64,000 bases of DNA from Bacillus sp. FJAT-27264 (lineage in GTDB: Bacteria; Bacillota; Bacilli; Paenibacillales; Paenibacillaceae), in NCBI RefSeq assembly GCF_001682855.1, contig NZ_MAQW01000001.1, positions 662,741 to 726,740 on the forward strand, given 5' to 3'. Positions within the stretch are counted from its first letter, which is position 1; the number at the start of each line of letters is the position of its first letter. The translations under genes were made by a program, and so were the position numbers. Below, one piece after another: positions 63,181 through 64,000 of this stretch. The notes under the pieces were generated by a model. The model did no database searches, had not been told where the DNA came from, and saw only the letters and a program-made list of their open reading frames with translations.

Positions 63181-64000
<820 letters not shown>

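Overview
The window looks like chromosomal DNA of a spore-forming Bacillota, most likely Paenibacillus. The support is strong purine-rich ribosome binding sites with frequent GTG and TTG starts, lipoprotein-type binding proteins, intrinsic terminators after many genes, Fur-type and LacI-type operators, and a collagen-like exosporium-type gene behind a sigma-K-like promoter. I found no rRNA, tRNA, CRISPR array, transposase or prophage gene. About 58 coding regions are supported, most of them on the minus strand.

Layout. 1-1560: end of a siderophore-binding regulator or receptor, then an iron-siderophore lipoprotein with a Fur box. 1679-8764: a pectinacetylesterase-family hydrolase with a TetR regulator, a two-component system, a membrane-anchored beta-lactamase-like hydrolase, a VOC protein and a small membrane protein. 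9007-12134: an unknown polytopic membrane protein, a DinB-like protein and a luciferase-like oxidoreductase. 12366-25991: a minus-strand catabolic locus with an Opp-type importer, LacI regulator, MgtC protein, GH38-related DUF5054-like enzyme, secreted beta/gamma-crystallin plus Vps62-like protein, and a GntR/LacI hybrid regulator. Several operators can be read directly. 26990-35889: a myo-inositol operon (iolD, E, C, A, G, B, a LacI regulator and a HAD hydrolase), with an unknown divergent gene at 36042. 37109-39960: a blasticidin-S-deaminase-like gene, a VOC protein, a PadR regulator and a YhgE/Pip-like membrane protein. 40149-45611: a Fur-boxed siderophore uptake cluster with a fused two-domain permease, AraC regulator and MFS transporter. 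45877-54141: a sulfonate-type ABC importer interleaved with two paralogous flavoprotein/ferredoxin pairs. 54362-56187: a DHA2-type exporter and a divergent ArsR regulator. 56372-60224: a second two-component system and two secreted proteins sharing a phased direct-repeat promoter element. 60399-64000: a bicupin oxalate decarboxylase with an altered active-site lid, a CBS protein, a methionine aminopeptidase and the start of a collagen-like surface protein.

How the genes fit together. Most of the window is nutrient acquisition: iron-siderophore, inositol, a presumed oligosaccharide and an organosulfur compound, each with a local regulator. The most unusual parts are the 45877-54141 operon, which carries two adenylylsulfate/fumarate-reductase-like modules where a desulfonating monooxygenase would be expected, and the twin promoters at 58618 and 59654, which each carry four CCA triplets at exact 11-bp spacing. 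Several families of short intergenic repeats are also visible at 12250/26231, 26392-26580, 47879-47949 and 49173-49347.
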